DNA from: Georgenia satyanarayanai
GTDB lineage: Bacteria; Actinomycetota; Actinomycetes; Actinomycetales; Actinomycetaceae
Length of the DNA stretch: 64,000 bases
Assembly (NCBI RefSeq): GCF_009193135.1
Contig: NZ_VUKC01000011.1
Coordinates: 1-64,000 of the forward strand
Reading direction: 5' to 3'
Shown in pieces: positions 8,342 to 17,503 of the stretch. The translations under genes and the position numbers were made by a program. Below the pieces are notes generated by a model that was not told the DNA's origin, did no database searches, and saw nothing but the letters and a program-made list of their open reading frames with translations. Within the stretch, counting starts at the first letter, position 1, and each line of letters starts with the position of its first letter.

Positions 8342-10039
8342 TTGAGCACTGAGCACGCACGCCGCACCAACGTCCGCGGCATCGGCGTCAGCCCCGGTCG
8401 GGCCGCGGGCCCGGTAGCCCAGCTCGCCGGTGCCGTCCCCGCTCCCTCCCCGCACGAACGGCTCGCCGCAGGCGACGACGTCGAGGCGTCCGCCGCCTCC
8501 GTGGCCGAGCACGCGGCGACGGTCGCCGAGGGGCTGAGCACCGCAGCGGAGAGCGCCGAGGGCGAGGCCGCGGAGATCCTCGCGACCACCGCCCAGATGG
8601 CCGCCGACCCCACGCTCGTCCAGTCCGCCCAGGCGAAGGTCCGCGAGGAGGGCAAGACGCCCGCGCTGGCCGTGTGGGAGGCCGCCGACGCCGTCGCCGA
8701 GCAGCTCAGCGCCCTCGGCGGGTACATGGCCGAGCGGGCACGGGACGTGCGTGACGTGCGCGACCGCGTCGTGGCGAGCCTCCTCGGTGTGCCGATGCCG
8801 GGCATCCCGCAGCTCGATGACCCCTTCGTCCTCGTCGCCCTCGACCTCGCCCCGGCCGACACCGCGCTGCTCGACCCGAGCAAGGTCCGCGCGATCGTCA
8901 CCGCCGAGGGCGGACCGACCTCGCACACCGCGATCCTCGCCCGCTCGCTCGGCATCCCTGCCGTCGTCGGGGCGCCGGACGCCCTGGAGGTCCTCGAGGA
9001 GGGCCGCACCGTCCTCGTCGACGGAGCCGCCGGCACCGCCGTCCTGGACCCCAGCGCGGAGGACGTCGCCGCCGCCGAGGCGCTCGCCTCCCACGTGCGC
9101 ACCTTCGACGGCGAGGGCCGTACCAGCGACGGCCACCGGGTCAACCTGCTCGCCAACGTCGGGGAGCCCGCCGGCGCCGCCAAGGCCGCCGCCGCCGGCG
9201 CCGAGGGCGTGGGCCTGTTCCGCACCGAGTTCTGCTTCCTCGACCGCGCCGAGGAGCCCACCGTCGCCGAGCAGGTCAAGGCCTACCGCACCGTGCTGGC
9301 CGCCTTCCCCGGCAAGAAGGTCGTCGTGCGCACGCTCGACGCCGGCGCGGACAAGCCGATGCCCTTCCTCACCGACACCGCCGAGCCGAACCCGGCCCTC
9401 GGCGTGCGCGGCCTGCGGACCTCCTGGCGCAACCCCCGGATCCTGGACAACCAGCTGACCGCCATCGCCGAGGCGGCGGCCGCCGAGAGCGCCGACGTGT
9501 GGGTGATGGCGCCGATGGTCGCCACCGTGGACGAGACCGAGGAGTTCGTCGCCGCCTGTGCCAAGCACGGGCTGACCACCGCGGGCGTCATGGTCGAGGT
9601 GCCCAGCGCGGCCCTCATGTCCGGGCCCATCCTCGCCCGGGCCGCCTTCGCGTCGATCGGCACCAACGACCTCACCCAGTACACGATGGCCGCCGACCGC
9701 CTCCTCGGCTCGCTCGCCTCCCTCTCCGACGCCTTCCACCCGGCCGTGCTCCGGATGATCGAGGAGACGTGCCGCGGCGGCGCCCAGCAGAGCCGGCCGG
9801 TGGGTGTGTGCGGCGAGGCGGCCGCGGACCCGGCCACCGCCGTCGTCCTCGTCGGCCTGGGCGTGTCCTCCCTGTCGATGTCTCCGCGCTCCCTGCCGGA
9901 CGTCGCCGCCGTGCTCGCGGCCACGTCCCTGCAGCGCTGCCAGGAGCTCGCCCAGCTCGCGCTCGGAGCGGAGTCCGCCGAGCAGGCCCGCGCCCTCGTG
10001 CGCGGCCAGCTGCCCGTCCTCGACGAGCTCGGCCTGTGA
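8342..10039 (+). CDS. ptsI: PTS enzyme I (phosphoenolpyruvate-protein phosphotransferase)
   Basis: About 565 aa. It carries the first phosphotransfer of all PTS sugars, from PEP to HPr. The phospho-His lies in GGPTSHTAILARSLGIP (about residue 195), and the PEP-binding barrel shows GLFRTEF, FLTDTAEPNPALG, SIGTNDLTQY and GVCGEAAADP with the conserved Cys. The TTG at 8342 has a GGGAG ribosome site 8 nt upstream; the in-frame ATG at 8315 lacks one, so the shorter form is chosen. Its stop overlaps the globin start (GTGA), forming an operon with the globin and thioesterase. Confidence 0.95.
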   Translation: MSTEHARRTNVRGIGVSPGRAAGPVAQLAGAVPAPSPHERLAAGDDVEASAASVAEHAATVAEGLSTAAESAEGEAAEILATTAQMAADPTLVQSAQAKVREEGKTPALAVWEAADAVAEQLSALGGYMAERARDVRDVRDRVVASLLGVPMPGIPQLDDPFVLVALDLAPADTALLDPSKVRAIVTAEGGPTSHTAILARSLGIPAVVGAPDALEVLEEGRTVLVDGAAGTAVLDPSAEDVAAAEALASHVRTFDGEGRTSDGHRVNLLANVGEPAGAAKAAAAGAEGVGLFRTEFCFLDRAEEPTVAEQVKAYRTVLAAFPGKKVVVRTLDAGADKPMPFLTDTAEPNPALGVRGLRTSWRNPRILDNQLTAIAEAAAAESADVWVMAPMVATVDETEEFVAACAKHGLTTAGVMVEVPSAALMSGPILARAAFASIGTNDLTQYTMAADRLLGSLASLSDAFHPAVLRMIEETCRGGAQQSRPVGVCGEAAADPATAVVLVGLGVSSLSMSPRSLPDVAAVLAATSLQRCQELAQLALGAESAEQARALVRGQLPVLDELGL

Positions 10040-10434
10040 CGGCGAGCCCCGACGAGGTCACCGCGTACCAGGCGCTCGGCGGCCGGGCGACCTTCGAGCG
10101 CCTCGTCCGCCGCTTCTACGAGGGCGTGCGCACCGACGACGTCCTCGCCCCGATGTACCCGGAGGACGACGTCGAGGGCGCCGTCGAGCGCCTGACGATG
10201 TTCCTCGAGCAGTACTGGGGTGGCCCGACGACGTACTCCGAGACCCGCGGCCACCCGCGGCTGCGGATGCGGCACGCCGCCTACCGCGTCGGCCCGCTGG
10301 CCCGGGACCGCTGGCTCCAGCACATGCGCGCGGGCGTCGACGAGCTCGGCCTGCCCGAGGACCTCGAGACGATGCTGTGGACCTACCTCGAGCGGGCCGC
10401 GTTCTCGCTCGTCAACACGATGGAGGAGCCGTGA
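10036..10434 (+). CDS. glbO: Group II truncated hemoglobin (trHbO)
   Basis: A 132-aa 2-on-2 globin. It has the group II pattern: FYEGVRTDDVLAPMYPEDD in the B-E region, QYWGGPTTYSETRGHPRLRMRHA containing the proximal His, and RWLQHM with the G8 Trp typical of trHbO. It is expected to bind O2 and possibly handle NO or peroxide; in mycobacteria trHbO is membrane-associated. The GTG start overlaps the ptsI stop and its own stop overlaps the next gene's GTG, so all three are translationally coupled. Linkage to PTS enzyme I is unexpected functionally. Confidence 0.94.
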   Translation: MTASPDEVTAYQALGGRATFERLVRRFYEGVRTDDVLAPMYPEDDVEGAVERLTMFLEQYWGGPTTYSETRGHPRLRMRHAAYRVGPLARDRWLQHMRAGVDELGLPEDLETMLWTYLERAAFSLVNTMEEP

Positions 10435-11327
10435 CCGTGGCCGACGCCGATGAGCGGAGCGAGGCGCTGACCTCGGTCCTGGAGCTCCTGCGCCTGGAGC
10501 GGACCGGGCACGACAGCTGCACGGGCACCTCCCTGGAGCACCTGAGCGGTCGCGTCTACGGCGGTCAGGTGCTCGCACAGTCCCTCATCGCGGCCGCCGA
10601 GACGGTCGCCGACGCCGGGCTGCCCGCGGAGCGGCTGCCCCACTCCGTGCACGGCTACTTCCTGCGCCCGGGCAAGCTCGACCGGCCGATCACCTTCGAG
10701 GTCGAGCGCATGCGCGACGGCGGCTCCTTCAGCGCCCGCCGCACCCACGCGATCCAGGACGGCGAGCCGATCCTCTCGATGATCACCTCCTTCCAGGAGA
10801 AGCAGCCGGGCCTCGACCACGCCGAGGAGCCGCCCGAGGTGCCCGGCCCCGAGGGCCTGGAGAGCTCGGCGGACCTCTTCTCCCGCTACGACCACCCGGC
10901 CGCGAAGTTCTACGCCCGCACCGGGGCCTTCGACATCCGTCACGTCGAGGGCTCGATCTACGTGCCGCGCGGCCGTTCCCCGCTGAGCCGGCAGGCGCTG
11001 TGGATGCGCTCCCGTGGCCGGGTGGAGGCCGACCAGCTGACCCACCGGGCGCTGCTCGCCTACGCCTGCGACCAGGTGATGCTCGAGCCGGTGCTGCGGC
11101 GCCACGAGCTCGTGTGGACCTCCCCCGGCCTGTCGGTCGCGAGCCTGGACCACGCCATGTGGTGGCACCGCGACGTGCGGGTCGACGAGTGGCTGCTCTA
11201 CGTCCAGGACGCCCCGAGCGCGCAGGGCGGGCGCGGGCTGGGCATCGGGAAGGTCTACAACCGCGCCGGTGAGCTCGTCGCCACCCTTGCCCAGGAAGGC
11301 ATGATCCGGGTCCCTGCCGGGTCTTGA
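10431..11327 (+). CDS. tesB: Acyl-CoA thioesterase II (TesB-like)
   Basis: A 298-aa double hot-dog protein. The N-terminal half has GRVYGGQVLAQSLIAAAETV and HSVHGYFLRPGKLDRPITFEVE, and the C-terminal half has SLDHAMWWHRD with the conserved Asp and W-W-H element. It hydrolyses medium- to long-chain acyl-CoA. The GTG start at 10431 overlaps the globin stop by 4 bp; a second GTG two codons later is also possible. It is the last gene of the ptsI-glbO-tesB operon. Confidence 0.93.
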   Translation: MTVADADERSEALTSVLELLRLERTGHDSCTGTSLEHLSGRVYGGQVLAQSLIAAAETVADAGLPAERLPHSVHGYFLRPGKLDRPITFEVERMRDGGSFSARRTHAIQDGEPILSMITSFQEKQPGLDHAEEPPEVPGPEGLESSADLFSRYDHPAAKFYARTGAFDIRHVEGSIYVPRGRSPLSRQALWMRSRGRVEADQLTHRALLAYACDQVMLEPVLRRHELVWTSPGLSVASLDHAMWWHRDVRVDEWLLYVQDAPSAQGGRGLGIGKVYNRAGELVATLAQEGMIRVPAGS

Positions 11328-11410
11328 CGCCGGTCGTAGCATGACGGCGTCACTCGCGGTGGGGCGGGCTGAGCACGTCCCTCGTGGTCACCAGCCTGGG
11401 GGAGCCTGCC

Positions 11411-13687
11411 ATGAGCGTCGCCGCGCCCGACCCGTCGTCCACCGCCCGCCGACGGCGCCGGACCTGCGGCAGCGCCGTGGCCGCAGCGCTGCTGCTCCCG
11501 CTCACGCTGCTCGGCCTCCCGGCCGCCGCGCAGAACGGGCCCGCCACCGCGCCCGGCGGTGGCACCCTGGGGGCCATGGCTCCCGTGGACCCGCCCGCCT
11601 CGTCGCCGACGCTCGTGCCCCGTCCCGTCTCGGTCGAGCACGACGCCGACGCCGAGCCGTTCCTCCTCACCCCAGACGCGCGGATCGTCGCGGCCGGTGA
11701 GGCGGCGGGCGCCGGTGACTTCCTCGCGAGCGTCCTGCGCCCGTCCACCGGCTACGACCTCCCGGTCGTCGCGGAGGGCGACGACGGCGCCGACATCACG
11801 CTGCGGGTCGGGCCGGAGCACGCCGTCGAGGGCTACGAGGACTCCGCCGAGGCGTACACCCTCGTCGCCGGTGGCGACGGCGTGGTCGTCTCGGCGGCGA
11901 GCGCCCAGGGCGTGTTCAACGGCGTCCAGACGCTGCGCCAGCTCTTCCCGACGTTCGTCGAGTACGACGAGGTGACGGCGGGTCCGTGGACGGTGCCCGC
12001 GGTGAGCGTCCTGGACTCCCCGCGCTTCGAGTACCGCGGCATCATGCTCGACGTCGCGCGCAGCTTCCAGACCGTGGACGAGGTCAAGCAGCTCATCGAC
12101 TCCCTCGTCCAGCTCAAGGTGAACCACCTGCACCTGCACCTGGCGGACGACCAGGGCTGGCGCATCGAGATCACCAACGAGGGCCGCGTCGAGGGCGACG
12201 ACATCGACTACACGCGGCTGACCTCGGTCTCCGGCCAGACGGCGATGACCGAGCAGGGGTACCGGGACGAGCCCGGGCGCACCGGCTCCTACACCCAGGA
12301 GGACTACGCCGAGATCGTCGCCTACGCGGCCCAGCGGCACGTCGTCGTCGTCCCGGAGATCGACACGCCCGGTCACACGCAGGCGGCCCTCCACGCGATC
12401 CCGCAGCTCAACACCGAGGGCGCCGCACCCGAGCCGGACCCGGAGACCGGTGTCCCGCCCGCGCACGGCACCGGCGAGGTCGGCCACTCGACCCTCGACA
12501 CCCGCAACGAGGTGACGTACACGTTCCTCGAGCACGTGTGGACGCAGATCGCCGGGCTCACCCCCGGGCCCTACCTCCACATCGGCGGCGACGAGTCGCA
12601 CGTGACCGAGGAGGAGGACTACATCTACTTCATGGACCGGATGATCGACGTCGTCGAGAACCTGGGTAAGGAGCCCTTCGGCTGGAACGAGCTCGCCCTC
12701 GCCGACGTCCACGAGGGCAACGTCCTGCAGATGTGGAGCGCGAACACCGCCGGGGCGGCCATCGCCCCCGAGCGGGTCAACGAGAACGGCGCCCGCATGG
12801 TCGTCTCCGACGCCCCGCACGCCTACCTCGACCAGCGGTACGACGGCGACGACCCCGAGGACCCGGACGACCCCGTGTCCCCCATCGGGCTGTCGTGGGC
12901 GTGCCCGGACGACTGCACCGTCGAGCGGTACTACGACTGGGACCCGCAGGAGCTCTTCCCCGACGTCACCACCGAGGGCTTCCTCGGCGTCGAGGGGCCG
13001 CTGTGGTCGGAGACCGTCCGCGGCATCGCCCAGGCGCAGTGGCTCGTGCTCCCGCGGGCAGCGGCGGTCCTCGAGATCGGGTGGACCCCGCGGGAGGACC
13101 GCGGCCTGGAGGACTTCCTCGGTCGGCTGGCGACGCTCGGCGGCCGCCTCACCCTCCAGGACCACAACTTCTACGCCACACCCGAGGTCGGGTGGACGGT
13201 GGACGCGGCCGGCATCGACCAGCGTCTGGAGGCCCCCGGGGTCGCCGACCTCACGGTCGGTGTCGTGACGGCGCCGGGGACCTCCGCGGAGGACGTCTCG
13301 GCGACCGTCGACCTCGGCGACGGGAACGGGCCGGTGGCGGCGACGGTCGTCGCGACCCGCGAGGGGGACGAGCTGACCGTCAACGGGGAGTACCTGGTGG
13401 AGCTCGAGCACACCTTCGCCGAGCCGGGCACCTACAGCGCCGTCCTCAGCGTCACCGCGCCCAACGGCACGGCGACGGCGCCGCTCACCGTCACCGTGCT
13501 GGGTGAGGAGCCGTCCCCCACGCCGACGCCGACGACGCCGGCTCCCACGCCGACGACGCCCGCGCCCGGGACCGGCGGCGGGCAGCTGCCCCCGACCGGC
13601 GCCCCGGTCATGCTCCTGCTGCTCGGTGTCGCCGCGCTCGTCGGGTCCGGCGCGGGTCTCCGGCGGCGCCGTCGCTCGCGCGGTTGA
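11411..13687 (+). CDS. Cell-wall-anchored beta-N-acetylhexosaminidase (GH20)
   Basis: A 758-aa secreted enzyme. The ATG at 11411 follows a GGGGGAG site. There is a signal peptide (RRRRR, then AVAAALLLPLTLLGLPAAAQ), a GH20 N-terminal domain, and a catalytic barrel with HLHLADDQGWR and the Asp394-Glu395 pair in IGGDESH. A PKD-like beta domain (about 600-700) and a Pro/Thr stalk follow. The C-terminus is LPPTG at about 726-730, a hydrophobic helix and RRRRR: a class E-type sortase signal. It would release GlcNAc from chitin or peptidoglycan fragments at the surface, feeding the PTS genes upstream. Confidence 0.95.
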   Translation: MSVAAPDPSSTARRRRRTCGSAVAAALLLPLTLLGLPAAAQNGPATAPGGGTLGAMAPVDPPASSPTLVPRPVSVEHDADAEPFLLTPDARIVAAGEAAGAGDFLASVLRPSTGYDLPVVAEGDDGADITLRVGPEHAVEGYEDSAEAYTLVAGGDGVVVSAASAQGVFNGVQTLRQLFPTFVEYDEVTAGPWTVPAVSVLDSPRFEYRGIMLDVARSFQTVDEVKQLIDSLVQLKVNHLHLHLADDQGWRIEITNEGRVEGDDIDYTRLTSVSGQTAMTEQGYRDEPGRTGSYTQEDYAEIVAYAAQRHVVVVPEIDTPGHTQAALHAIPQLNTEGAAPEPDPETGVPPAHGTGEVGHSTLDTRNEVTYTFLEHVWTQIAGLTPGPYLHIGGDESHVTEEEDYIYFMDRMIDVVENLGKEPFGWNELALADVHEGNVLQMWSANTAGAAIAPERVNENGARMVVSDAPHAYLDQRYDGDDPEDPDDPVSPIGLSWACPDDCTVERYYDWDPQELFPDVTTEGFLGVEGPLWSETVRGIAQAQWLVLPRAAAVLEIGWTPREDRGLEDFLGRLATLGGRLTLQDHNFYATPEVGWTVDAAGIDQRLEAPGVADLTVGVVTAPGTSAEDVSATVDLGDGNGPVAATVVATREGDELTVNGEYLVELEHTFAEPGTYSAVLSVTAPNGTATAPLTVTVLGEEPSPTPTPTTPAPTPTTPAPGTGGGQLPPTGAPVMLLLLGVAALVGSGAGLRRRRRSRG

Positions 13688-13726
13688 GGCAGCGCCCGGG
13701 CGGGACCACCCCGCCCGGGCTGCCTC
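13686..13726 (+). terminator. Terminator hairpin after GH20 gene
   Basis: A stem of 8 bp plus 9 bp with a 2-nt bulge (13686-13704 with 13710-13726), starting at the last bases of the GH20 gene. It probably separates that transcript from topoisomerase IB. Confidence 0.7.
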
Positions 13727-13781
13727 TCGGCGCGCGAACTCGGCGCGCACCTTCCAAACTTGGGCCCGTGAGGGAAACCAG

Positions 13782-14783
13782 GTGAGGCTGCGCAAGGTCC
13801 GCGTCGACTCCCCCGGTCTGACCCGCCGTCGTGCCGGCAAGGGGTACACGTACCTCGACGCCGACGGCCGGCGGGTGACCGACCCCGACATCGTCGAGCG
13901 GTGCCGGTCCCTCGTCATCCCGCCCGCCTGGCGCGACGTGTGGATCTGCCCCGACCCCGCCGGGCACATCCAGGCCGTCGGCATCGACGACGCCGGGCGG
14001 CGCCAGTACCTCTACCACGACGTGTGGCGCGCTCGCCGGGAGCGGGCGAAGTACCGGCACGTGCTCGACGTCGCCACGCACCTGCCCGAGGCGCGCGCCC
14101 AGGTGGCCGAGCACCTGGCCCTGCCCCGCCTCACCCGCGAGCAGTCGCTGGCGATCGCCTTCCGGCTCCTCGACCGCGGCGCCTTCCGCATCGGCGGGGA
14201 GACCTACGCCGCGCGCCACGAGACCTACGGGCTGGCCACGCTGCGCAAGGACCACCTGCGGGTCCGCGCCGACGGCACGCTGAGCTTCCAGTACACGGCG
14301 AAGTCCGGGCTGCCCCGCTCCCTGGAGCTGCGCGACCCCGAGCTGACCGGCCCGCTCACCACCCTGCGACGCCGGCGCGGCGGCGGCGTCGAGCTGCTCG
14401 CCTACCGCAACGGCAGCCGCTGGGTGGACCTGTCGACGGCGGACATCAACGCCTACCTCAAGGACCTCCTCGGCCCCGACGCGAGCGCCAAGGACTTCCG
14501 CACGTGGCGCGGGACGGTGATGGCCGCCGTCCACCTCGCCCGGGCGGAGGACGTCTCGACCGTGCGCAAGCGGCAGGCGGCGGTCCGGGAGGCGGTCAAG
14601 CGGGTGGCCGAGGACCTGGGCAACACCCCGGCGGTGAGCCGCGCCTCGTACATCGACCCGCAGGTCGTCGACAGCTTCGAGCGCGGCACCACGATCCCGC
14701 CCGACGCGGCGGCGCCCGGTGAGGTCGATGTCCGCACCGGCCTGGCCCCCGCCGAGCAGGCGGTCATCGACCTCCTCTCCTGA
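13782..14783 (+). CDS. DNA topoisomerase IB (poxvirus-like)
   Basis: A 333-aa type IB topoisomerase that relaxes supercoils through a 3'-phosphotyrosine intermediate. Visible are the N-terminal GKGYTYLDADGRRV and IPPAWRDVWI blocks, the catalytic-domain RLLDRGAFRIGGE, LRKDHLRV, YTAKSG and DFRTWRGTV, and the active Tyr in SRASYIDP. The length matches the small bacterial family. The GTG at 13782 is preceded by AGGGA at 7-nt spacing. It is a single gene, convergent with the GH15-like gene. Confidence 0.95.
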   Translation: MRLRKVRVDSPGLTRRRAGKGYTYLDADGRRVTDPDIVERCRSLVIPPAWRDVWICPDPAGHIQAVGIDDAGRRQYLYHDVWRARRERAKYRHVLDVATHLPEARAQVAEHLALPRLTREQSLAIAFRLLDRGAFRIGGETYAARHETYGLATLRKDHLRVRADGTLSFQYTAKSGLPRSLELRDPELTGPLTTLRRRRGGGVELLAYRNGSRWVDLSTADINAYLKDLLGPDASAKDFRTWRGTVMAAVHLARAEDVSTVRKRQAAVREAVKRVAEDLGNTPAVSRASYIDPQVVDSFERGTTIPPDAAAPGEVDVRTGLAPAEQAVIDLLS

Positions 14784-14845
14784 GCCCCCCGGGCCCGGCC
14801 CCCTGCGGCGGGAGCGCCGGTACGCGGCCGGCCCGCGGCGGGAGG

Positions 14846-16891
14846 TCAGCGCCTGACCCGGCCTCGCCGGCGGCGGCGGGTCAGGACGACGACGGCCCCG
14901 GTGCCGAGGGCGAGCACGAGCAGCCAGGGCACGGCGACCGCACCCGGGACTCCCGACGCCGCGGGCGCGGCGGACCGCGGGTCGGTGCCCGCGCCGTCGT
15001 CGTCCGTGACGACGTGGCTCGTGCCGGCAGGCGGGGTGGCGACGGCACCCTCGAGGGCGTCGAGGGCGAGCACGGTGAGTGACGCGGTCCAGCCGAGGGT
15101 GGAGACCGCCGCCGGGTTCCCGTCCGGGCCGACCTTCTCCGGGTAGGCGCCCACCTCGGTGCGGTGGGCGTCCATCCACTCGACGACGCGCTCGGCCTTG
15201 GTGTCCTGCCCGTCGGCGGCCCAGGCAAGCGCGAAGAACATCGTCTCCGGGGTCCAGGTCATGTCGTCGCCCCAGCGCTCGCCGGGCTGCACCCCGCCGG
15301 TGTCCTGGACCAGCGCGTGCCACGTCGTGTCGAGCTCGGCGCGGACGGCCGGGGTGGCGGGGTTGAACGGCGGCACGAGCCAGGTGACGGCGGAGTCCTT
15401 GCCGCTGCCCCTGACGACGGTGCGCTGGTACCCGATCGCCCCGAAGGAGAGGTCGATCCCCCGCTGGAGACGGTCGGCGGCGACGAACCAGCGCGCGGCG
15501 TCCTCCTCCTGCCCGGCGAGCTCGGCAATGGCGGCGGCGGAGCGCAGGCCCGCCAGCAGCGGCGCGGCCGTACCGAGGTTCGGCGCCGGGTAGTCGCTCT
15601 CCCAGTAGTCCGGCCGGGCCGGCGGGATGCCGTTCTCGTCGAGGCTGCCGGCCGCGTAGTCGGCGGCAGCCTGGACGGTCGGGTAGAGCTCGGCGAGTGC
15701 TGCGTCCCGGTCGGCGGCGGAGGCGGTCTGGAGGTACTGCCAGGTCGCCCAGGGGACCCAGCCGTTGGCGTCGAGCTGCCAGCCACGGGCGTCCGGCGGG
15801 CCGGAGCCGTCGAGCAGGGTGCGGGCCTCCCACGTGCCGTCCGGACGCTGGGTGCTCGCGTTGTACCGCAGGATCCGCAGCGCCTCCTCGGTGAAGCCGG
15901 CACGGGCGAAGGCCACCGCGGTGAAGGCCGAGTCCCGCGGCCAGGAGTATCGCCAGATCGTGTGCCACGCCGCGGCGACGGCACCGTTGTCCTGGAGCAG
16001 CAGGCGCATGTCGAGGAGCGCCCGCTCGGCCATCTCACGCTCCCGGTCCGTACGCCCGGGTACGTCCCCGGAGGCGAGCCAGGCGCGGCTCTCCTCCACC
16101 TGCGCGCGGGCGTCGGGGTGCCCCGCCGGCACGACGACGGGCGCGTCGGCCCCCTCGGGGAGGTAGAGCCAGCTCCCCTCGGCCAGCTCGAGGACGCTGG
16201 AGCCGGGGACGAAGCGCGCGCCCGCCGTCTCGAAGGCCGACAGCGCGTAGGGGTCGCCCGGCGTGCCGAGGATGCCGGCGGGCTGCACGTTGAGCTGCTC
16301 ACCGCCCAGGTGCCGCCAGCAGGAGTTGACGGCCGCGCAGCCGCCGTGGGCGTCGTCGACGTAGAAGGCGAGGTCCCAGCCGGCGTAGCGGGCGGCGGCA
16401 CCCGCACCCTGCTGTACCCACCCGCCCCAGTGGTCGCGGTCGTAGTTCCAGCTCGGCGGGGTCCCCGGCGCGGCGGACCGCGAGCCCCACCACTCCACGG
16501 CGCCGTCGGTGCCGGTGGCCTGGAGGACGAGCGCGTACTCCTCCCCCGGCGTGACCGGGACGCCGCCGAGGTCGAGCTCGAGCCAGCCGCGACCGGTGCC
16601 GGCGAGCTCGACCTGCGCCGCGGCGACCTCCGTGCCGGCGTCGGTGGCGTCCGTGCGCACCGAGGCGGTGACCTGTCCGCTCGTGGCGCGGCTGACGAGC
16701 CACGCGGCCACGGTGTGCAGCTCCCCGTCCTCCGGGACGAAGGACTGGGCACCCGCGTGGACCGGACCGTGGATCGCGACGTTGGCGTAGGAGTGGTCGA
16801 GCTGCGCCGTGTAGCCGCCGGGGGCGGGCGCGGCGGCCCCCGTGAGGGCGAGGGCGGCGCTCGCCACGGCTGCGAGGAGCCTGCCTCTCAT
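14846..16891 (-). CDS. Surface-anchored GH15-like glucoamylase/glucan hydrolase
   Basis: A 681-aa exported protein: a signal peptide (MRGRLLAAVASAALALTGAAA), an N-terminal beta-rich domain (about 30-190), then an all-alpha barrel (about 290-620). The barrel includes WRYSWPRDSAFTAVAF, the GH15 signature with the PRD triad, and YPEKVGPDG, which resembles the GH15 catalytic-Glu segment. A C-terminal transmembrane helix (VAVPWLLVLALGTGAVVVL) with RRRRRGRVRR retains it in the membrane. Probable role: release of glucose from alpha-glucans outside the cell, complementing MalQ. Substrate specificity is inferred. Confidence 0.85.
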   Translation of the reverse strand: MRGRLLAAVASAALALTGAAAPAPGGYTAQLDHSYANVAIHGPVHAGAQSFVPEDGELHTVAAWLVSRATSGQVTASVRTDATDAGTEVAAAQVELAGTGRGWLELDLGGVPVTPGEEYALVLQATGTDGAVEWWGSRSAAPGTPPSWNYDRDHWGGWVQQGAGAAARYAGWDLAFYVDDAHGGCAAVNSCWRHLGGEQLNVQPAGILGTPGDPYALSAFETAGARFVPGSSVLELAEGSWLYLPEGADAPVVVPAGHPDARAQVEESRAWLASGDVPGRTDREREMAERALLDMRLLLQDNGAVAAAWHTIWRYSWPRDSAFTAVAFARAGFTEEALRILRYNASTQRPDGTWEARTLLDGSGPPDARGWQLDANGWVPWATWQYLQTASAADRDAALAELYPTVQAAADYAAGSLDENGIPPARPDYWESDYPAPNLGTAAPLLAGLRSAAAIAELAGQEEDAARWFVAADRLQRGIDLSFGAIGYQRTVVRGSGKDSAVTWLVPPFNPATPAVRAELDTTWHALVQDTGGVQPGERWGDDMTWTPETMFFALAWAADGQDTKAERVVEWMDAHRTEVGAYPEKVGPDGNPAAVSTLGWTASLTVLALDALEGAVATPPAGTSHVVTDDDGAGTDPRSAAPAASGVPGAVAVPWLLVLALGTGAVVVLTRRRRRGRVRR

Positions 16892-17044
16892 CGTCGTCCC
16901 TGCTCGTCGTCGTCCCCGGCCACGTACCGGTCCACCCTACGTGGCGCCACCTCTCCGGCGGTGGCCCCGCACGCCGACGGCCCGGCCCCCGGCGCCGAGG
17001 ACTCCAGCGCTCAGCCGGAAGCCGCCGACGGCCTGGTCTGACCG

Positions 17045-17503
17045 TCAGCGGGTGAGGCTGCGGCGGAAGGTGACCGGCTCCTCGACGAGCTCGGCCCACG
17101 CCGCCCGCTCCTCCTCGGTGATGCGTCGCGGCCGGCCGGTGGCGCGGTCGACGAGCACGAGCGTCGTCATGGCTCGGACGGCGACGCCGTCGGGGCCGGG
17201 CACCTCGTAGCAGACGTCGATGCTCGCCCCACCCATGCGGGCGAGCCACATCTCCACCTGGAGCGGCGCCGTCGAGTACTCCAGCGGCGCGAGGTACTCG
17301 ATCTCCTGGTGGGCGATGAAGGTGGCTGTCTGGGCGCCGTCACCGGCGGCGAGGATCCTGCCGCCGGTGACGTCCTCCGGGCTCGCCCAGAATGCGGCGA
17401 TCCGCGCCTCCTCAAGGAGGGTGAGCATCGCCGCGTTGTTGACGTGCCCGTACCCGTCGATGTCCGACCAGCGGAGCTTGACGGGAACGGTCAGTCGGGT
17501 CAT
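17045..17503 (-). CDS. Acyl-CoA thioesterase (4-hydroxybenzoyl-CoA thioesterase-like hot dog)
   Basis: A 152-aa single hot-dog protein. VKLRWSDIDGYGHVNNAAMLTLLEEAR contains the family Asp and the HVNN element. The ATG at 17503 shares its last base position with the ettA stop (TGATG), so it is coupled to ettA. The pair ettA-thioesterase is common in actinobacteria; the acyl substrate is unknown. Confidence 0.92.
   Translation of the reverse strand: MTRLTVPVKLRWSDIDGYGHVNNAAMLTLLEEARIAAFWASPEDVTGGRILAAGDGAQTATFIAHQEIEYLAPLEYSTAPLQVEMWLARMGGASIDVCYEVPGPDGVAVRAMTTLVLVDRATGRPRRITEEERAAWAELVEEPVTFRRSLTR

Noticed and set aside
11385-11400. Possible third dre site (TGGTCACCA word) upstream of the GH20 gene
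   Set aside because: It lacks the central bases of the element and shares only half-site letters; the match is within chance for this composition.
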